DNA from: PFJX01 sp044227325
GTDB lineage: Bacteria > Pseudomonadota > Gammaproteobacteria > Burkholderiales > Thiobacillaceae
DNA length: 64,000 nucleotides
Direction of reading: 5' to 3'
Assembly (NCBI GenBank): GCA_044227325.1
Contig: JBGAFI010000020.1
Span: 1 to 64,000 of the forward strand
The number at the start of each line of letters is the position of its first letter. Position 1 is the stretch's first letter. Shown in pieces: positions 14,156 to 27,155 of the stretch. Below the pieces are notes generated by a model. It did not search any database, had not been told where the DNA came from, and saw only the letters and a program-made list of their open reading frames with translations. Made by a program: the position numbers and the translations under genes.

Positions 14156-14262
14156 GGGAACCCCCAGGGGTGGATCGGGACGCGGGGATTATGTCAGATC
14201 GGCCGCGCGGCCCGGCGCGCGGGCTCATCGGCTAGGCGCAAAGGCATGCGGAAACGGCGCGA

Positions 14263-16340
<2,078 letters not shown>

Positions 16341-16344
<4 letters not shown>

Positions 16345-17210
16345 CGCGAGTTTGTCGCGGGTAGATACCCCTGGCCGGCCACGATCCCGCGACCTTCCGC
16401 GGACAACATGAAATCGAGAAACGCCTGGCCGGCGGCGGAGATGACCGGTCCCCGGATCACGTACAAGGCTTTCTCATAGGGATACCGCCCGCTTTCCAGA
16501 TTCGCCAGGGTCGGCGCCACGCCATTGAGGGGAACGGGATTCAGTCGGCTTTTCAGGCCGGTCAGCAAGGCCAGATTGCTGGTGCCGAAGGAACCCGGCG
16601 TCTTTTCCAGCAAGTCGTCGTTGTCCAGGTCGTTCGCCGCGACGGGCAGGCCCGGGCGCGACAAGGCCGCGTCCATCGCCTTGTCCATGGCCGGCGACAG
16701 CGCGCGCAGCAGTTTGGTATCCGTCTCCGTGGGGGGACGCAGGACCAGGCGGATCAGCGAGCCGTCCGCCCAGGTGATGGTCCGCCCGCTGTAGATCTCC
16801 GCCAGTTGCTCGTTGTCGATATTGCTCAGACGCCCGGCCTCATGGGTGACGAGCAGGAAGGGGGTGCGGCCCAGCGGCCAGTCGCGCCCGCCCTTCGCCT
16901 TGTCGGCCGGCGCCAGGGGCTTGCTGGACAGCGCGAGATCGATGGCGCCCGCCATGACGGCCCGCTGCCCCGCCGTGCTGCCCATGGGCGGCAGCGCAAT
17001 CTGGATGCGGAGCGTCGGATTCCTGTTTTCAAAGGCCTTGCCCAGGGCTTCCAGCAGGGGCGTGGCCGAACCGGTCCCGGCCAGTTTGACCGTCGTCTCC
17101 GCGCGCAGGCCGGGAGCATGCAGCAAAATAGCCAACGCCAGGAGCCAGGCCATGGCGAAATAACGGTGTTGGACTACCCCGGCGGCGGAAACGGCAATAG
17201 CGGAACGCAT
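16341..17210 (-). CDS. PstS-like periplasmic substrate-binding protein
   Basis: The 289-residue product has a signal-peptide-like segment (about 19-37, FAMAWLLALAILLHAPGLRA) and then a PBP-like domain of the phosphate-binding (PstS) type, starting with VKLAGTGSATPLLEALGKAF. Further motifs are GSTAGQRAVMAGAIDLALSS and a C-terminal FLDFMLSAEGRGIVAGQGYLP typical of these proteins. No Pst transporter permease or ATPase genes are near, and the gene is coupled by ATGA overlap to a hybrid kinase. It probably serves in sensing rather than transport. Whether the ligand is phosphate is unknown. Confidence 0.8.
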
Positions 17211-17299
17211 GTCAGAACCCCTTCTTTGGAATACGGGCGATTACGTATAACTTTTCGGATATCGCGGATAAATCTTGACGGTAAAACATTGAAAAAACC

Positions 17300-19555
17300 A
17301 TGTCTGGTATGAATGACTTGCCCGGACCGAACCCGCTGCCGACGCCGGCCGCCCCGGTCTCGTCGCCCTGCCGGTGCCGGCCCCGGCTGCGCCCGCTCAT
17401 CGCCACATGCCTGTGCCTGGCCCTCGCCGCGCCGCCGCCGCTGCGCGCCGCGCCGCAAGCCGCCGCGCAACCCGCCCCGCAACCCGCCCCGCAACCCGCC
17501 CCGCAACCCGCCCCTTTTCCCAGATTCGGCGAAATCAAGGCCGGTTGGCATTCGTCCGAGTTGCGCGTGCTTGATCGCCATGGCGTCCCGCTCCAGGAAA
17601 TCCGTGTCGATCCCAGCCTGCGCCGCACCCGCTGGACGCCCCTGGACGAAGTGTCTCCCGCCCTCATCGCCGCCCTGCTGCGCGCCGAGGATCGGCGTTT
17701 CTTCGAACACGCGGGCGTGGACTGGCTCGCGGCGGGCAAAGCGGCGCTGACCAACTGGCTGCGCGACAAGCCGCGTGGCGCCTCCACTCTCACCATGCAG
17801 TTGGCCGCCCTGCTGGATGCCGGCTATCGCGCCCGCTCGGGACGCCGGGACGTGGCGGAGAAATGGGACCAGATGCGGGCGGCGCGCGAACTGGAAAGGG
17901 GCTGGAGCAAGGCGGAGATCCTCGAGGCCTATCTCAACCTGGCGCCGTTCCGGGGCGAGATCGCCGGCATCGACGCCGCCGCGCGCGGCCTGTTCGACAA
18001 GCGGCCGGCCGGCCTGAGCGATACCCAATCCCTGATCCTGGCGGCGCTGATCCGCTCGCCCAACGCGAAACCCGCCCGGGTGGCGCAACGGGTCTGCGCC
18101 CTGGCCGCCGATCTGCCCGCCGGGCCGGGCTGCGCCAGCTTGCGCCGGCTGACGCTCAATACCCTGAGCGGACGCTATCCCATCGTCCCGGCCGCGGACC
18201 TGGCGCCCCACCTCGCGCGCAGGCTGGTCCAGGAGCCGGCCCTGTCCGGCCGCGTAAAAGAAGGCAGCCTGAGCACCACCCTGGATGCCGGCCTGCAGAG
18301 CTTCGTGGTCGCCACCCTGCGCGATCAGCTTGCCCGCCTCGCCGCGCGCAATGTCCAGGATGCCGCGGCGCTGGTGCTGGACAACGCGAGCGGCGAAGTC
18401 CTCGCCTACGCGAGCGTGAGCGGTCCGGATTCCGACTCGCCCCACAGCGACGGCGTGCAGGCCCCGCGCCAGGCCGGCTCCACCCTGAAACCGTTCCTGT
18501 ATGGCCTGGCCCTGGAACGGCGCCTGCTCACCGCCGCCTCGCCCCTGGAAGATATGCCCCTTTCCATCGTCACCGCCGGCGGGGAATACGCGCCGCGCGA
18601 CTACGACCTGGCCCAGCGCGGCCTGGTCAGCGCGCGCACGGCCTTGGCGGGCTCCCTCAACATCCCCGCCGTGCGGACCCTCAAACTGGTCGGGCTGGAA
18701 CCCTTCGCCGCGCGTCTGGGGCGCCTGGGCTTCTCCGGCCTGGACGAGGCGGCGGATTTCTACGGCTATTCCCTGGCCCTGGGCAGCCTGGACGTGCGTC
18801 TGGAAGAACTGGCCAACGCCTACCGCGCCCTCGCCAACGGCGGCGTGTTCAGCCCCCTGCGCTACACGCCGTCCGGCGCGCAGCCGAAGACCCTGCGCGC
18901 GCAAAGCCGGGAAAGCGCCTTCCTGATCGCCGACATCCTGTCCGACCGCCAGGCGCGCGCGGTCACCTTCGGCCTGGAAAGCCCCCTCGCCACCCGCTTC
19001 TGGAGCGCGGTGAAGACCGGCACCAGCAAGGACATGCGCGACAACTGGTGCGTCGGCTTCTCGTCCCGCTACACGGTGGGCGTCTGGGCCGGCAACTTCT
19101 CCGGCGCGCCCATGCACGACGTCTCCGGCATCAGCGGCGCGGCGCCCGCCTGGGCCGCGATCATGAACCGGCTGCATGCCGACACGCCGTCGCCGCCGCC
19201 GAAGCCGCCCAAGGGGCTGATCCGCCGGACCATCCAGCCGCCGGGGGAAACCGCCAGACTGGAATGGTTCCTGCCCGGCACCGAACCGGCCGGCGCCACC
19301 TGGACCGCCGCGATGCCGCCCGCGCAAATCCTGCAACCCGGCGACGGCGACATCCTGGCCGTGGACCCGGACATCCCCGCCGACCTGCAACGCCTTACGT
19401 TCCAGGCGGATCACGCGCCCCCGGGCGCCTGGTGGCAACTGGACGAGGTTCGCCGGGACGACGCCGACTGGCCCGTCGCGGCGGGGCGCCACGTGCTGCG
19501 CCTGCTGGACACCGACGGCCGGGCGCTGGACACGGTGCGCTTCGAGGTGCGCTGA
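17300..19555 (+). CDS. pbpC: Penicillin-binding protein 1C
   Basis: This 751-residue bifunctional peptidoglycan synthase-like protein starts with a cytoplasmic tail and a membrane anchor (about 33-50). A GT51 transglycosylase domain (about 95-265) carries Glu130 in LRAEDRRFFEHAG. The transpeptidase domain (about 325-600) has Ser394-x-x-Lys397 in GSTLKP and KTGTS at 572-576. The C-terminal BiPBP_C domain fits PbpC. Between anchor and GT51 lies a (QPAP)4 linker encoded by a 12-bp tandem repeat. It is divergent from the PstS-like gene, and no alpha-2-macroglobulin gene (the common pbpC partner) is seen. Confidence 0.9.
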   Translation: MSGMNDLPGPNPLPTPAAPVSSPCRCRPRLRPLIATCLCLALAAPPPLRAAPQAAAQPAPQPAPQPAPQPAPFPRFGEIKAGWHSSELRVLDRHGVPLQEIRVDPSLRRTRWTPLDEVSPALIAALLRAEDRRFFEHAGVDWLAAGKAALTNWLRDKPRGASTLTMQLAALLDAGYRARSGRRDVAEKWDQMRAARELERGWSKAEILEAYLNLAPFRGEIAGIDAAARGLFDKRPAGLSDTQSLILAALIRSPNAKPARVAQRVCALAADLPAGPGCASLRRLTLNTLSGRYPIVPAADLAPHLARRLVQEPALSGRVKEGSLSTTLDAGLQSFVVATLRDQLARLAARNVQDAAALVLDNASGEVLAYASVSGPDSDSPHSDGVQAPRQAGSTLKPFLYGLALERRLLTAASPLEDMPLSIVTAGGEYAPRDYDLAQRGLVSARTALAGSLNIPAVRTLKLVGLEPFAARLGRLGFSGLDEAADFYGYSLALGSLDVRLEELANAYRALANGGVFSPLRYTPSGAQPKTLRAQSRESAFLIADILSDRQARAVTFGLESPLATRFWSAVKTGTSKDMRDNWCVGFSSRYTVGVWAGNFSGAPMHDVSGISGAAPAWAAIMNRLHADTPSPPPKPPKGLIRRTIQPPGETARLEWFLPGTEPAGATWTAAMPPAQILQPGDGDILAVDPDIPADLQRLTFQADHAPPGAWWQLDEVRRDDADWPVAAGRHVLRLLDTDGRALDTVRFEVR
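17467..17514 (+). repeat. 4 x 12-bp tandem repeat in pbpC
   Basis: Four exact copies of GCAACCCGCCCC in phase encode (QPAP)n in the linker between the membrane anchor and the transglycosylase domain. Copy number could change by slippage without a frameshift because the unit is a multiple of three. Confidence 0.9.
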
Positions 19556-19619
19556 ATCCCGGGTCCCGCCAAACAAATGCGACCCCCTCATCCCAATAAC
19601 CCGTAATTTCAGTCAACCA

Positions 19620-19648
19620 TTGCCGTGCCCCTCCCCCGCCCGTAAAAT
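19620..19648 (+). promoter_or_regulatory. Sigma70-type promoter of sodB
   Basis: TTGCCG (19620-19625) and TAAAAT (19643-19648) are separated by 17 bases, a good match to the sigma70 consensus. They lie 48 bases before the sodB start codon, with a GGAGAG ribosome-binding site at 19683-19688. Confidence 0.7.
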
Positions 19649-19696
19649 TCGCGGGTCTTGTTTGCAGACACATTCAATCAACGGAGAGTCATCAAC

Positions 19697-20281
19697 ATGG
19701 AACACCAACTGCCCCCCCTGCCCTACGCCAAGGACGCCCTGGCCCCCCACATGTCGGCCGAGACCTTCGACTACCACTACGCCAAGCACCATCAGGCCTA
19801 CGTCACCAACCTGAACAACCTGATCAAGGGCACCGATTTCGAATCCAAGACCCTGGAAGAGATCGTCAAGTCCGCCCCCGCCGGCGGCATCTACAACAAC
19901 GCCGCCCAGGTCTCCAACCACACCTTCTTCTGGAACTGCATGAAGCCCAACGGCGGCGGCGCGCCCAGCGGCGCCCTGGCCGCGGCCATCGACGCGAAAT
20001 GGGGTTCCCTGGACGAGTTCAAGAAGGCCTTCCAGGCCAGCGCCGTGGGCAACTTCGGTTCCGGCTGGACCTGGCTGGTGAAGAAGGCCGACGGCTCTGT
20101 CGACATCGTCAACATGGGCGCCGCCGGCACCCCGCTGACCACCGCCGACAAGCCCCTGCTGTGCGTGGACGTGTGGGAACACGCCTACTACATCGACTAC
20201 CGCAACCTGCGTCCCAAGTTCGTCGAGACCTTCCTCAACAGCCTGGTGAACTGGTCCTTCGCGGAAGCGAACTTCGCCTGA
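19697..20281 (+). CDS. sodB: Superoxide dismutase, iron type
   Basis: The 194-residue cytoplasmic enzyme disproportionates superoxide. The metal ligands are His27, His76, Asp159 (DVWEH) and His163. The residues AAQVSNHTFFWNC, with Gln near position 72, fit the iron-type subgroup. Length and start are normal. The ATG at 19697 has a GGAGAG site at the usual distance, so upstream in-frame ATG 19658 is not used. A promoter lies at 19620-19648 and a strong terminator at 20325-20353, so it is a single-gene transcript. Metal specificity is judged from motifs only. Confidence 0.95.
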   Translation: MEHQLPPLPYAKDALAPHMSAETFDYHYAKHHQAYVTNLNNLIKGTDFESKTLEEIVKSAPAGGIYNNAAQVSNHTFFWNCMKPNGGGAPSGALAAAIDAKWGSLDEFKKAFQASAVGNFGSGWTWLVKKADGSVDIVNMGAAGTPLTTADKPLLCVDVWEHAYYIDYRNLRPKFVETFLNSLVNWSFAEANFA

Positions 20282-20324
20282 TCCCTCCGGATCGCGCATC
20301 GGCGGAATCAAGCTGAAAAACACG

Positions 20325-20353
20325 GGGCCGCCAAGCGCGGCCCTTCGTTTTTT
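20325..20353 (+). terminator. Rho-independent terminator of sodB
   Basis: GGGCCGC (20325-20331) pairs exactly with GCGGCCC (20337-20343) around a 5-base loop, followed by TTCGTTTTTT. It lies 44 bases after the sodB stop and faces the end of the minus-strand signalling operon. Confidence 0.85.
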
Positions 20354-20391
20354 CCCTGCGCGGAAAGCCGGAGGCGACCCGCCCAGTCACC

Positions 20392-21711
20392 TCAAGCGGG
20401 GGGCTTGGCGGCGTCGTCGCGGTAGATGTAGACCGACATGCCCTGGTCGATCTTGATCAGTTGGCCGATGACGGCCTGGTCGATCACGTATCCCTTGGCG
20501 AGGAGCATGTAGCCTTCCCGGTGCATCAGGTCGCGGGAGAGCACCATGCCGGGCTTCAGCCCGGACGGACGCACCGGCACCTCGTTGATCACATGGCGCA
20601 GTTGGTCGCTGAGGATTTCCGTGAAATGGTCGACGACCATCGGGTCGTAGCGCGTCCCCCGGTGTTCGATCAAGAAGGCGAGAGCGTCCTTGGGCCGTAG
20701 CGGCTGCTGGGTCAGGGTGCCGTTGATGAGTCCGTCGTACTCGTTGGCGACCGCGATGATGCGCGCGCCCATCGGGATCGCGAGGCCCGCCAGGTGGTCG
20801 GGATAGCCGCTTCCGTCATACAGCTCGTGGTGGTGGCGGATGAGCAGCGCGGCGCCCTTGAGCTGCTCGATCTGAAGCAGCGCCTGCTCCCCCCGCTCGG
20901 GATGCCGCATGAGATCCGCGCGCATATCGGCGGTAAGCGTGCTCGTGGGGCGCTCCAGCACGTCGTCGGACAATCCGATCTTGCCGATATCGTGCAGCAG
21001 CGCCGCGAACAGCACATTTTGCTGCTCGGCCTCTTCCAGACCGGCCATGCGCGCCAGGATGCGGGCATGGTCGGCCACGCGCCGGGCATGTCCGGACAAG
21101 GACTTCCCCCGCATTTCCACCAGTCCCGAAAAAGCCTGCACCGTGGCGACGAAACCGGTCTTGAGCCGGCCGTGGGCCAGTTGGACCAGCTTGAGCGCCT
21201 TTTTCAGTTCCTCCGTGCGCTCCGCCACCTTCTTTTCGAGGCCGGCGTTGAGCGCGCGGAGTTCCGCGTTCTGGGCTTCCACCACGGAATTCAAGCGGCC
21301 GTTCTCGCGCTCCAGGCGCTTTCGCTCCAGGGCCTCGCGCACGATGAGGATGATCTCGTTGTCGTCCCAGGGCTTGTTGATGTACCGATATACCTCGCCG
21401 CGGTTGATCGCCGCGACCGTGGACTCGATGTCGGCATAGCCGGTAAGCAGGATGCGGATGGAATCGGGTCGACGCATGCGGACCTGTTCCAGGAAGCGGG
21501 CGCCGTCCATGTGGGGCATGCGCATGTCGGAGATCACGAGGTCGACCGCTTCCCGCGCCAATACCTCGAGCCCCTCGGCGCCGCCCTCGGCGGTGAGGAT
21601 GCGGTAACCGTGCGGACGGAACAGCCGTTTCAGGGAGGACAGGATCGAGGGTTCATCGTCGACGAGAAGCAGCGTGGATGTGGAGATATCGGAAACGGCG
21701 GCTTCAATCAT
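20392..21711 (-). CDS. Response regulator with HD-GYP domain and C-terminal accessory domain
   Basis: The 439-residue protein has a receiver domain (about 12-125; Asp62 in ISDMRMPHMDG), a coiled-coil linker (130-175), and an HD-GYP domain (about 180-370; HD 240-241, HHHELYDGSGYP 293-304). A C-terminal domain (about 375-432) starts LKPGMVLSRDL. All HD-GYP signature residues are present, so it should hydrolyse cyclic di-GMP. It is the last gene of the eight-gene operon and overlaps the soluble kinase gene by 8 bases. The C-terminal domain is also encoded separately at 26832-27155. Confidence 0.9.
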   Translation of the reverse strand: MIEAAVSDISTSTLLLVDDEPSILSSLKRLFRPHGYRILTAEGGAEGLEVLAREAVDLVISDMRMPHMDGARFLEQVRMRRPDSIRILLTGYADIESTVAAINRGEVYRYINKPWDDNEIILIVREALERKRLERENGRLNSVVEAQNAELRALNAGLEKKVAERTEELKKALKLVQLAHGRLKTGFVATVQAFSGLVEMRGKSLSGHARRVADHARILARMAGLEEAEQQNVLFAALLHDIGKIGLSDDVLERPTSTLTADMRADLMRHPERGEQALLQIEQLKGAALLIRHHHELYDGSGYPDHLAGLAIPMGARIIAVANEYDGLINGTLTQQPLRPKDALAFLIEHRGTRYDPMVVDHFTEILSDQLRHVINEVPVRPSGLKPGMVLSRDLMHREGYMLLAKGYVIDQAVIGQLIKIDQGMSVYIYRDDAAKPPA

Positions 21712-22777
21712 GGCCTGCCTCCTCCCGCACCTTGGGATCGACCGGCAGCGTGACGCGGAACACGGAGCCCTTCTCCAGTTCGCTGCGGACCTCTATCCGG
21801 CCTCCGTGCTTGCGCACGATGCCATAGGAGATGGAAAGCCCGAGTCCGGTACCCTTCCCCACCGGCTTGGTCGTGAAGAACGGATCGAAGATTCGGTTCA
21901 AGAGCGACTCGGGCATGCCGTGGCCGGTGTCGGCCACCTCTATCCATACCTCGTCGCCGGCGCAACCGGTGCGAACGGTGATCACCCCCTGCCGATCGAT
22001 GGCATGGGCCGCGTTGACCAGAAGGTTCATGAACACCTGGTTCAACTGCGACGGCAGGCAACGCACCATGGGCAGGTCTCCGTACTCCTTGACGACCTCC
22101 GCCTTGTACTTGATCTCGTTGTTGACGACATTGAGCGTGGAATCCAGGCCCCGGTTCAGATCGGCGAGCACCCATTCACCCTGATCCACATGGGAAAAGT
22201 CCTTGAGATCCTGGACGATGCGGCGTACCCGGGCGATTCCGTCGCTGGACTCGTCCAGGAGCGCGATGATGTCGGTCTTGAGATAGTCGAGCTCGGCGGC
22301 GCGCTTCGCCGAAAGGATTCCATCGCGCACCGCGCCGTCCGCAAGCAGATCTTCGGCCTTTTCGTACGCCTCGAGCACCGTGATCAGGCTCTTCACGTAG
22401 TCGCGCAAGGTGCCCAGGTTGGAGTTCACGTACCCGATCGGATTGTTGATCTCGTGGGCCACGCCGGCGGCGAGCTGGCCGATGGAGGCCATCTTCTCGG
22501 ATTGCAACAACTGGTTGTGCGCCTCCTCCAGCCGCTTGATCAACGCGGCCTGATCCACCTCCGTATGCTGCTTCTCGACGAGCTGCCGATGCAGTTCCCG
22601 GTTGCGCTCGGTCAACTCCTTGGACATCTGGTCGAGGGAATGCTCCACCATGCGGCGGTCGGCGTCGGCATGTTCGTACGCCTCGCCGACCGCCCGCAGA
22701 AGGCCGAGGAAGGCGTCCGGGATGGCGGCGTCCGCGCCGAGGTGGCGGCGGATCTGGCGCTCCAGCAAAGGATGCAT
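21704..22777 (-). CDS. Soluble sensor histidine kinase
   Basis: The 357-residue protein has no membrane segment. An N-terminal helical region with coiled coil (about 1-92) leads into HisKA with His108 (GVAHEINNPIG) and a HATPase domain (about 235-345, ending with DTGHGMP, GKGTGLGLSISYG). The stretch QLLQSEKMASIGQLAAG before the histidine is identical to that of the membrane kinase at 23933-25993, so the two are close paralogues. The ATG at 22777 follows the FIST gene stop by 2 bases, and the longer frame to 22831 would overlap it. The likely targets are the operon's response regulators. Confidence 0.9.
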   Translation of the reverse strand: MHPLLERQIRRHLGADAAIPDAFLGLLRAVGEAYEHADADRRMVEHSLDQMSKELTERNRELHRQLVEKQHTEVDQAALIKRLEEAHNQLLQSEKMASIGQLAAGVAHEINNPIGYVNSNLGTLRDYVKSLITVLEAYEKAEDLLADGAVRDGILSAKRAAELDYLKTDIIALLDESSDGIARVRRIVQDLKDFSHVDQGEWVLADLNRGLDSTLNVVNNEIKYKAEVVKEYGDLPMVRCLPSQLNQVFMNLLVNAAHAIDRQGVITVRTGCAGDEVWIEVADTGHGMPESLLNRIFDPFFTTKPVGKGTGLGLSISYGIVRKHGGRIEVRSELEKGSVFRVTLPVDPKVREEAGHD

Positions 22778-22779
22778 GC

Positions 22780-23910
22780 TCAAACCTCGCAGAAAGTGGT
22801 GATGGTCATGGTCTGATTGTGGAGTTCGCACCGGGCCGACGGCGTGTAGGGGGAGATCTCGCCGTAGGAGTAAAAGCCGGCCAGCACGGCCTCCGGGCCG
22901 AGAATGTCGCGCACCCCTTCCACTTCCTCCTCGATCCGCTGGGCGAGAACCAGCTTGCGCGCGACACAGCTGATGAGCAGCGCGAACTGTATGCCGTTCC
23001 CGACCATGCTGGCCTGGGCGAGCCGGGCCGCGCCGGAGGCGCCCTCCACCAGCCGGTCGAAATTGGCCCGCATCATGCGGGCATAGCGTCCTTCCGGGAC
23101 ATCTCCCGCGAAAGTCATCGATTGCTCTTCCTCGTTCACCGACATGATGGCCCGGACCAGCTCCACATCCGCTTCGCCCTCCCGGTGCAGGGCCAAGGGG
23201 AACAACAGGGCGGAAGCGGGCAGATCGGCGGCATGCTCGCCGAGGTACTGCTTGTAGAGTTCCAACGCCGAGCGCCCATCGAGTTCATAGAGGACGTTGC
23301 CCTTGGAACGGGTGATCAGGCGATCCGGACCGAACGGATCCCAGCCCCCGAGACAGCCGTGGCCGACCTTGAGGCGCTGCCCATAGAAACCGACCGCCGC
23401 GACCCGGTGTTCTTCCGGTTCCCGGTCGGCGATCACCAGGGTTCTTTGGAAACGGTTGCCGTCGCCGGTCAGTCCGCCGGTCACTTCCACGCCCTCGGGC
23501 AGGCCGGACTTGATGCCGTCGACCAATTCCGTCCCGTTCACGTCTAGCCCCGTGGTCAACACCAGGACATGGACGAGCCCGTCGCCGGGGAGTTGCTGGG
23601 CCAATTCCCGCCCGGCGGCGTGGCTGGCCTCGGCGCCCGTCACAGCTTGGCTGACCAGGCACAGCCGGGTGTGCTCGAATCGGATCGCGGTGGCGACAAT
23701 GGTGTCCTCGGATACGTTCACCCCGACGATCTCTCCCGCCGTGGACCCGCCGAACAGGATGGCGCCGGGATGGCGTTTCCGAAGTTCGGCGATCCGATCT
23801 CCGGTAAGCCGATCCGTCCCGCCAAAGACGAGAACCAATCCCGCGTCCGACAAGCTTGCCGGGCAATTCCAGCCGGCAGTCGGGGTCCATTGTGTCTGCT
23901 CTATGCGCAT
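22780..23910 (-). CDS. FIST-domain sensory protein
   Basis: The 376-residue product is a stand-alone FIST protein: FIST_N (about 30-215, with GAILFGGSTAGEI and the VTGGLTGDGNRF segment) and FIST_C (about 220-360, with GNVLYELDGRSALELYKQYLGE and a GFYSYGEISP end). FIST domains are input modules in signalling, proposed to bind small molecules such as amino acids. There is no membrane segment. The ATG at 23910 has an AGGAGAG site seven bases upstream, which decides against the long frame reaching 24135. Lying between two paralogous kinases, it probably provides a cytoplasmic signal to one of them. Confidence 0.9.
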   Translation of the reverse strand: MRIEQTQWTPTAGWNCPASLSDAGLVLVFGGTDRLTGDRIAELRKRHPGAILFGGSTAGEIVGVNVSEDTIVATAIRFEHTRLCLVSQAVTGAEASHAAGRELAQQLPGDGLVHVLVLTTGLDVNGTELVDGIKSGLPEGVEVTGGLTGDGNRFQRTLVIADREPEEHRVAAVGFYGQRLKVGHGCLGGWDPFGPDRLITRSKGNVLYELDGRSALELYKQYLGEHAADLPASALLFPLALHREGEADVELVRAIMSVNEEEQSMTFAGDVPEGRYARMMRANFDRLVEGASGAARLAQASMVGNGIQFALLISCVARKLVLAQRIEEEVEGVRDILGPEAVLAGFYSYGEISPYTPSARCELHNQTMTITTFCEV

Positions 23911-23932
23911 ATCACTCTCCTCGTAACCGCCT

Positions 23933-25989
<2,057 letters not shown>

Positions 25990-25993
<4 letters not shown>

Positions 25994-26835
25994 CCGGCGG
26001 CGAGCAGCGCGCAGTAGTGTTCATGTTCCCGCTCGATCTCCGGCAGCAGGGCCGTCAGGGACGGGCCGTCAAGCCGGAGACGCCGCCAGGCGCCGATATC
26101 GAGGGAGGGCACCATTTCCCGCTCGGCCCGGGCCAGGTCCAATGCATGGGCCAGGGCATCGGCGACATGGGCGATGTCGGCGAAAGTGCATTCCCGAACC
26201 GGCTCCGGGGCGTGATGCAAGGCAACCGCCCGAACGATTTCGGCCGGGAAACGCCAACGGCGCGCCAGGATTTCCCCGGCCTGGGCGTGGTCGAATCCCA
26301 GGATGCGCCGCTCGGCTTCGCACACCGGACAGTCCTCCCCGGCGCATGCGGCCATGACCTCGGCGTAAACCGGGGTATGACGGGTCACGAGCATGAGACG
26401 GCCGATATCGTGCAGCAAGCCCGCGGTGAATCCGGTCTCCGCGTCCAGGCCGACCTTCCGCGCCAAAGCCCTGGCGGCCAGGGCCGCGCCAATGCCGTGG
26501 CGCCAGAATCCGCGCAGATCGAAGCCGTATCCAGCCGGGGGGGAGAAATAACCGGTCACCGATGCCGCCAGGACCAGGCTGCCGACCGCGCGGAAGCCGA
26601 GAACGACAATGGCGTCGTGGACACTCGAAACCTTGTTTTGCACCCCGTAGAAAGGCGAATTGGCGACCCGCAGCACGCGCGCGACGAGCGCCTGGTCTCC
26701 GGCGATCCCGTCCACCAGTTCGTCGACGCTGACATCCTCCTTACCCATGGCCCGGACCAGTCCATCGACGATGGTCGGGAGCGAAGGCAGCACATCGACT
26801 TCGGCAAGAATTTCCTCAAGCGACACCTTGCTCAT
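25990..26835 (-). CDS. HDOD-domain protein
   Basis: The 281-residue protein is mostly an HDOD domain (about 8-210). It has LPSLPTIVDGLVRAM at the start, QALVARVLRVANSPFYG, a central helix set, and GLLHDIGRLML in the HD position. HDOD proteins share the HD-hydrolase fold but usually act as regulatory, not catalytic, units in c-di-GMP and phosphorelay networks. Here HD is retained in LLHDIG, while the remaining metal ligands are uncertain. The start overlaps the small upstream gene by 4 bases, and the gene overlaps the membrane kinase likewise. Confidence 0.88.
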
Positions 26836-27155
26836 GGGCTCCGCCCCAAGCGGTACGCGAACACGACCTCTCGCAATATCCGGTCCGCTTCGTTCCCCCC
26901 GTCGCGCCGGAACAAGCTGGTGAGCCGGGCCTGCGCGGCTTCCCGCAAGGCGGCTTCGCCGGGGTCCGGCGTTTCCTCTTCCACGAAAATCGGCAGGGCG
27001 TCGACCTCCCTCCGGCGCAATGAGTCGAGTAGCGTCTCGGTCACCTCGGTTCCCTCCGGCAGCAGCGTCGCGCCGCGGTTATCCAGGAGGTCGCCGCCCA
27101 GCACCATGCCCGGCATGACCTCGGCGATGGGGAGATCGCGCGAGCGCCCGCTCAT
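26832..27155 (-). CDS. Small protein resembling the C-terminal domain of HD-GYP regulators
   Basis: The 107-residue product starts with ADLP-type sequence followed by IAEVMPGMVLGGDLLDNRG and LLPEGTEVTETLLDSLRR. This parallels the last 55 residues of the HD-GYP regulator at 20392 (LKPGMVLSRDL...G.MLLAKGYVI). The C-terminal 45 residues are charged and unassigned. I have no name for the domain. The ATG at 27155 overlaps the regulator stop (ATGA) and is preferred to a longer frame to 27293. Being split from its usual partner but kept in the operon suggests a trans-acting adaptor; that is inference. Confidence 0.75.
   Translation of the reverse strand: MSGRSRDLPIAEVMPGMVLGGDLLDNRGATLLPEGTEVTETLLDSLRRREVDALPIFVEEETPDPGEAALREAAQARLTSLFRRDGGNEADRILREVVFAYRLGRSP

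Noticed and set aside
17174..19591. Open frame of 805 codons on the minus strand
   Set aside because: It lies antisense to pbpC, whose catalytic motifs are complete. High GC leaves few stops on the opposite strand, and the frame is glycine/arginine-rich with no domains.
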